From: CAZWIT01 sp964533435 | Lineage (GTDB): Bacteria > Patescibacteriota > Patescibacteriia > UBA1558 > GWA2-36-10 | Length of the DNA stretch: 7,065 nt | Reading direction: 5' to 3' | NCBI GenBank assembly: GCA_964533435.1 | Contig: CAZHLU010000052.1 | Location: 1-7,065 of the forward strand | Notes under the pieces: model-generated | Databases searched by the model: none | The model's input: only the letters and a program-made list of their open reading frames with translations | What the model was told of the DNA's origin: nothing | In this document: positions 1 through 6,100 of the stretch, piece by piece | How the letters are laid out: every line of letters begins with the position of its first letter | Position numbering within the stretch: the first letter of the stretch is position 1 | Program-made: the position numbers and the translations under genes

Positions 1-186
1 GTTAGTTGTGACGGTACTCCAATTTGGAATTCGATTTATACCACCCCAGATGGAAATAATAGTTTTTATGAAATTAGAGCAATAGTACCAGATATTACAG
101 CGGCTGTTTATGATGTTAGAGTTTATCGTAATGCTACTATTTTTGATTCAGAAACCAATAATTCATTTACAGTTTCTCCTCCGGGG
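1..186 (+). other. IPT/TIG-like Ig domain A1 (C-terminal part only)
   Basis: Residues 1-62 are the second half of an Ig-like beta-sandwich whose beginning lies upstream of the window. The pattern Cys3-x5-Trp9, then a strand ending 'IRAIVP' (residues 25-30), then 'YDVRVYR' and 'NSFTV', matches the complete A-type domains at 189-292 and 380-490. The family is assigned through those better-preserved copies. Confidence 0.6.
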
Positions 187-3100
187 GCAGTTGGTTTAAA
201 TATTGCTTGTTTGCGCCCCAACTTTGGCGCAGCTCGTCCCACACCTGAAAGTGTGATAGCAGAAGGTATTAATTTTGGTACCAGTGCTGGCACAATTAGT
301 ATGAAGGGTTGGGTTGGTAGTGCCGAAGCCGACATTACTGTAGCAAGCGCTACTTGGGATGATACTTTGATTACTTTTCAAATTCCAGACAATGCTTTAG
401 CAAGTGATGTAAAAATCACTCATAATGCAGATGTTAATAATTGGGATGCCCGTTATTTTATGGTTACTTGCGGTGGCGACGATGGTAATTGTTCATCGGG
501 CTGTTGTAGTAATTATAATGAATGTCGTCCTAATACAAATGAATTTTGTCCAGCCGGAGCCAACGTTAGCAGTGCTCCTCATATAGATGCTATTAGTCCT
601 AATAATGGTGCAGCTGGAAATTTAGTGACTATCTTAGGACAAAACTTTGGTACTGATATAGGTACGGTTTGGTTTAATGGGGCCAGTGGTCCAATTCAAG
701 GAAGTTTACCTTCTACTCTTTACCCTGGTGTTTGTCCAGCAGGCAATTATTGGTATGACAATTATATAATCATTGGCGTGCCAGCAGGAACTATTGATGG
801 ATCGGTTTATATCATGACCGGTGCAGCTACACCTGAACAGAGCAACTCGGTGTCTTTTGATGAAAATGGTATTTCGCGTCCAGGCTTATGTCAATTAAAT
901 CCAATTGGTGGCAGTTTTCAGAATCAAACAAGAGTTAATGCGGCTGGTGTTAATTTTGCCAATAATGACGAAATGTTATTTTCGGTAAATCCAGATATCA
1001 CAGGTAATAATTATATTTTTACATCTCAAAATGAAGCTTCTTCAGAAGTGCCAAATTTACAAAATGGTCAAGTTGGCGTTCAAATAAAAAATAGTGCCGA
1101 TGAATATAGTAATCCCTTGCCTTTTCAAGTAAGTGATAGCTTCTTTGGTCAGCCAGAAATTGTTACCACCACTCCTAATGGTGTTAAAAATGGTGTTTAT
1201 ATTACTATTTTTGGTACCAATTTTGGCAACTTAGCTGGTCAGGTGTTGTTTAATGATGTTAATAACGCAAGTAATCCAGATCTAGCTGGCATTGTTCCTA
1301 GTAATCCAATGTGCCAAAATGCTTATTGGCAGAATAATCAAATAGTAGTAGAAATTCCTAACTTGCCAGATACTGCTAATGGTAGTCCTTATGAAATAGT
1401 TATTCGCAGGGCAGATGCAGTAGCTAGTGAAGCTTATGATATTAACTATAATACTAGTTTAGAGGACGGAGTAGTTTTGTGCGCTATTGTGCCAGATAAT
1501 GGTCCTAATAATTTTTCGCCAGTTGATTTTTATGGTGCTGGCTTTAATGATAATAGTGTTAGAATTCAATTTAACGGAGCAGCAAGTACTGTAAATCCTA
1601 CTGGTTTTAATGATACCCAGGCTTGGGACGTGACAGTGCCAGGAGATGCTCTGAGCGGTCAGGTGGTTTTACAATCACAAGCTGATAACGGCACTTGGCT
1701 TAATAGTAATGCTTTAAATTTTAATATTGCTGGTTGTGCGCAAAATTCTGATTGTCAGGGTACAGAACAATGTTGTCCAGGTAATTTTGGTAATTATTGT
1801 TCTCTGACTTGCGATCAGTATTTGAGCTGTACTTATACTTCTACTTTACATACCCAAAATATACCGTTTGGTATTAATTATAATTATAATTGTGATAGTG
1901 ATTGGCAATCGCCAACTCCTTGGCCAGATAGCTTACTTACTTATTCATCACAAGAAAATTATGTTGATGCTAATATTTCTTTTACCTTTACTCGTAATAT
2001 CGTTGATGCTGATTTAGAGCCAGCTGCCCATAAGATTAGATTATATGAATGTGATAGTAGAAATAATAGCTGTGACGTAGAAATAAATATTGCCACCAGT
2101 ATTATTGGTCAAAATAGCAACCAAGAAGGCGTGCTTATTAATCCGCTAAATAATTTAGCGGAAAATACCTGGTATAAGGTAGCTTTAGTGGGAGATTTTA
2201 GAGCTGAAGGCGGTAATGAATATTGGAACACCAGCTATGATATTCCTTTGCAAGATGTTGGTGGTTGGAATTTTAGAACCAAGTCAACTGATTTGGCTTG
2301 TGAAATTAGTAGTATTCAAGTAACCCCACAATCAGCAGCGGCTAATTTCTATTTAGGTAGTTCTCGAGATTTTTATTCAGCCCCAACTGCTAATAATTGT
2401 AATTTATGCGGTGGCAATTATAATTGGACTTGGCAACTGACTAATCCTCCTAATCCAGATGCGGCTAATGTTACCGATCCTTCAAATTTAGGACTTAATA
2501 TTGGTCATACTAGCTTGACTTCAAATTTGCCTATTAACTATGCTACTGAATTTTTATCTCCTAATTATATAAATTTACAGTGTAATGTAAATCAGCCGAT
2601 TGCGCCTAATTTTTCCCAGCCAATAGTTTTGGCACCAGTTTTGTTAGTAGAAAATTATGGCCCACTTTGTTCAGCTTCTTGTGACAATGGTACAGTGTGG
2701 ATAGATTTTAATACCCAGATTGCAGCAAGTTATTTAAATAATTCTTATTTCTCTATTCAGGATTGTAATAATGATGCTAGTTGTGCTAGCCCTTCGGCTA
2801 CTAATTTAGTAAATAATGTAGTATTGCCACAAGATTCTAATTTTAGAGTAACTTTACCTCATGGAGCTTTTGCCCATAATCATTATTATCGTGTTCAAGC
2901 TCTTGATACTATTAGAAATGTTCATGGTTATCAACTAGACAACACATTAACTTGGGTTTTTGGTGTAGGCGACGCATCTTGTGAAGTAGCTAGTGTCAAT
3001 TTAAATCCAAGTAATGCTACAGTGGCAATTGCTGGTCAAATTGCCTATGGTGCTCAAGCTTATTCTGATCCTAATGCTTGTTATATCCACGGACAAGCTA

Positions 3101-6100
3101 TAGATTGTTTAGCTGCTAATAACTGTACTTGGTTATGGGCTTCTTCTAATAATACTATTGCTACTATTCTTAATAATAATTCTAGTGTCAATAATGCCAC
3201 TGGTGTAGCTGTTGGTATTAGTAATATTTCAGCTAATGCTCGTCAGGCTGGTGTTGATCATATGGATAGTGGAGTTTTGACAGTAGTAGAGTCAATCACA
3301 CCACCAGTAGATCCTCATTTACCACCGCGGGTAGAAAATATTAGGCCGCTTAATGGTGAAACTGATATTTGTCCTAATGCTGCTATTAGTATGGATTTTA
3401 CTGAATTAATGGATCCAGCTAGCGTGATGGCTAATGTCAAATTGTATGCTCAGCCAGATCTTTTTGATGCCAATGGAGACGGAGTTGCTAATTTAAGCGA
3501 TGTTTCAATAATTTCTGGGGATATTACTTTATGGGATTTAGCAGACGTGAATTATGGCATTACTTATTTTGACAGTAATTCTGATAATATTCCAGATAAA
3601 ACTACTGTAATTTTATATCCAACTAGTTTATTGCGCATAGTTAATAAAATTAACCATGTGGTAGTACAGGGCAATGTTACTAGTATTTATAATATTGCTT
3701 TAGCTAGTGGACAATATAATTTTGATGGTCAAATACCCGGTATGCCAGGTGATGATAGTTATTCTTGGCAGTTCACAACCGGAGCTGATTTATGTCGTAT
3801 TAGTTATATACAAACTATTCCGACAAGTGATTGGTTTTTGTGTGCTGGTGATAATTGTGGTGTTACTGATGTTGAACCAGCCACACCTGGTCATCAACAT
3901 AGCTATACTGCTATTGCTAGAGATGTCCGAGGTATAGCTTTAGCAGGTTCAATTAGTTATAATTGGTCATTAAATAATGATGGTGTTAATTTGTTGTTAA
4001 ATAATGATGGCACGCCTGCTTCTGGTGCTACTCCCAATGTTCACTTTAAAGTAGCTAATGAGAGTGGTGATGAGACCTTAATTGTTAATGCTCAAGGTAG
4101 CGATGTTGGTTCGGCTAGTGCAAGTATTGGTATTAATGTGTTTTTGTGTGAAGTGCCTTGGCCTGGCCCTGGTTTAGAATTATTTCCTTGGCAGGATGAT
4201 GCTTATAATTTTTCTACTTATTATTGTCCAGATGTTGATCTTAATGACGGCATTGCTTCTTTGCCAATTTTAAATAATAATCCGATTGAAAATCCTAATC
4301 ATCCAGCTAGTGTACTACGCGAGTATGTTTTTTCTGTACCAGCACCAGTAAGCATGGATTCGAATAATAATTTTGGCACTTTATCTATTAGTAAATATAA
4401 TCAGATAGATAGTTGGTGGTCACATTTATTTACTAAAGTGTCTAAGCCATGGCAGGCATTAGTAGCCAAGGGTCAAGGAATCGGTACAGATATTATTGCT
4501 TTGAGAATTATGTCCAATCTAAACCATTTGTCGGTAGAGGATTGGTATGCATTAAATGCTCCTAATCCAGATGCTGGTGGTACTTCTTTGGAAGTAGACG
4601 GTTATCCAGCTTTGCAAGTTGGTAATACAGTTTATATCTCAGCTTTTAATTTAGATGATGCTGGTAATGTTCGTTATACTAATATTTATATTTTAGCTTA
4701 TAACATTGGTGCGCGAGCAACTACAGTAGAAATTTTTAATCAGCTACTTGATAATTTTAAATTAAATACTAATGTTGATCAGCAAAATAATATTTGTGTA
4801 GGTGGAACCGATGCGGGCAATGTTTGTAGTAGTGATTTTGATTGTGCTGAACATAATTGTCAATCTCAAGGCTTAAAATTGCGTCGCGATTTGGTGCGCT
4901 TGGGAGACATGTTAAATATTAATAGTAAATTAACTAAATACGGTGAAACTCACAAAGCTTGTAGTAATAATAGTTTAACGGCTTGTGTCACTAATGCCCA
5001 GTGTCCAAATGGCGGTACTTGTATTAATTATTATCCATTGCTTAATGCCGGCACTTTTGTGCGTGGTCAATCTAATAGTTCTTGGCCATCTTGGCAACAA
5101 ACTTTGGCCACTGGCCTCAGTGGTTCTTTACCGACAGATCCTATTAATTTATTTAATGGCTGTGGTGATCCCGGTTTTGATCCTAATACCTGTTGGAATG
5201 AAGAAACTTTAGAATTTTCTTGTCCAGTTGGTTCTTTGATTTATCATTATCAAAGAAGTGAGACAGGCGAAGATTATGATTTATCGGCTAATTTTGAAAG
5301 CGTTAGTAATTTCACCACCTTATTAGATCCTTTGGATGGTAGAATCAATACTGAACTGTTGGCTTGTAATGCAGCCAGTGCAAACTTAATTAATCCACGT
5401 TGCGGTAATGGTAGAATAGACTGGGTTTGTTCAAATAGAAATTATGATAATCAAACAGATTGTGAAGCTGGTAGCGCTACTTGGTACGAAGAAGAGTGTG
5501 ATGGTGGTTATCAAGATAATCAATGTAATCCAATCTTAAGTGCTACTTATGGAGTACATACCTGGTGGAACGAACAAAGAACAGGTTGTTATCCAGCTGG
5601 TAGTATTGTGGGAGGCAATTCAGTAGAGTGTACTTGGTATGAGCCAGATGTAGCAACTATGTTTGCTTTATGCGGTGGCTATTGTGGTAATAATGCTTTA
5701 GAAAGTACTTATGAAAATTGTGAAAATATAAATGGTAATACTAATTTTGGAGGTGTTAACTATAGTTGTGCTAATGGTATAGCACCTACTTGCAGTCCAA
5801 GTAGTTGTCAGGCTGTCTGCGGCCCTATGCAAACTCCGGCTGCTGCTTGTGGTGATGGTGTTTGGACTGAATTAGTAGAAGAATGTGATGCTAGTGCTCC
5901 TCAAAATGCTAATGGTTTATCCGAACTTGATTGTACAGAAAATGGTAACGTTAGTTGTAATAATAATTGTGAAGCAGTATGCGATGTTGGTGTAGCTTAC
6001 GATGGTCATTGTGGTGACGGTGTTCTTAATAGTGATATAAATCCAGCAACAGGTCAGCCATATGAAGAGTGTGATTATGGTAATTATGCAGTGCCAAGTC

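Noticed and set aside
301..306. ATG-AAG at 301 as a possible true start of the gene
   Set aside because: The frame is open upstream, the TIG domain B1 begins before it, and no purine-rich ribosome binding site precedes it.
123..381. Two short minus-strand open frames (about 123-335 and 196-381)
   Set aside because: They overlap each other and lie wholly inside the TIG-coding frame. They have no ribosome binding site or recognisable product, so they are chance frames opposite the real gene.
3466..3501. A cellulosomal dockerin domain
   Set aside because: Only one DxNxDG loop of the dockerin type is seen, without the paired second repeat at the usual distance, and it is embedded in a Big_5-like domain. 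It is better called a calcium-loop motif.
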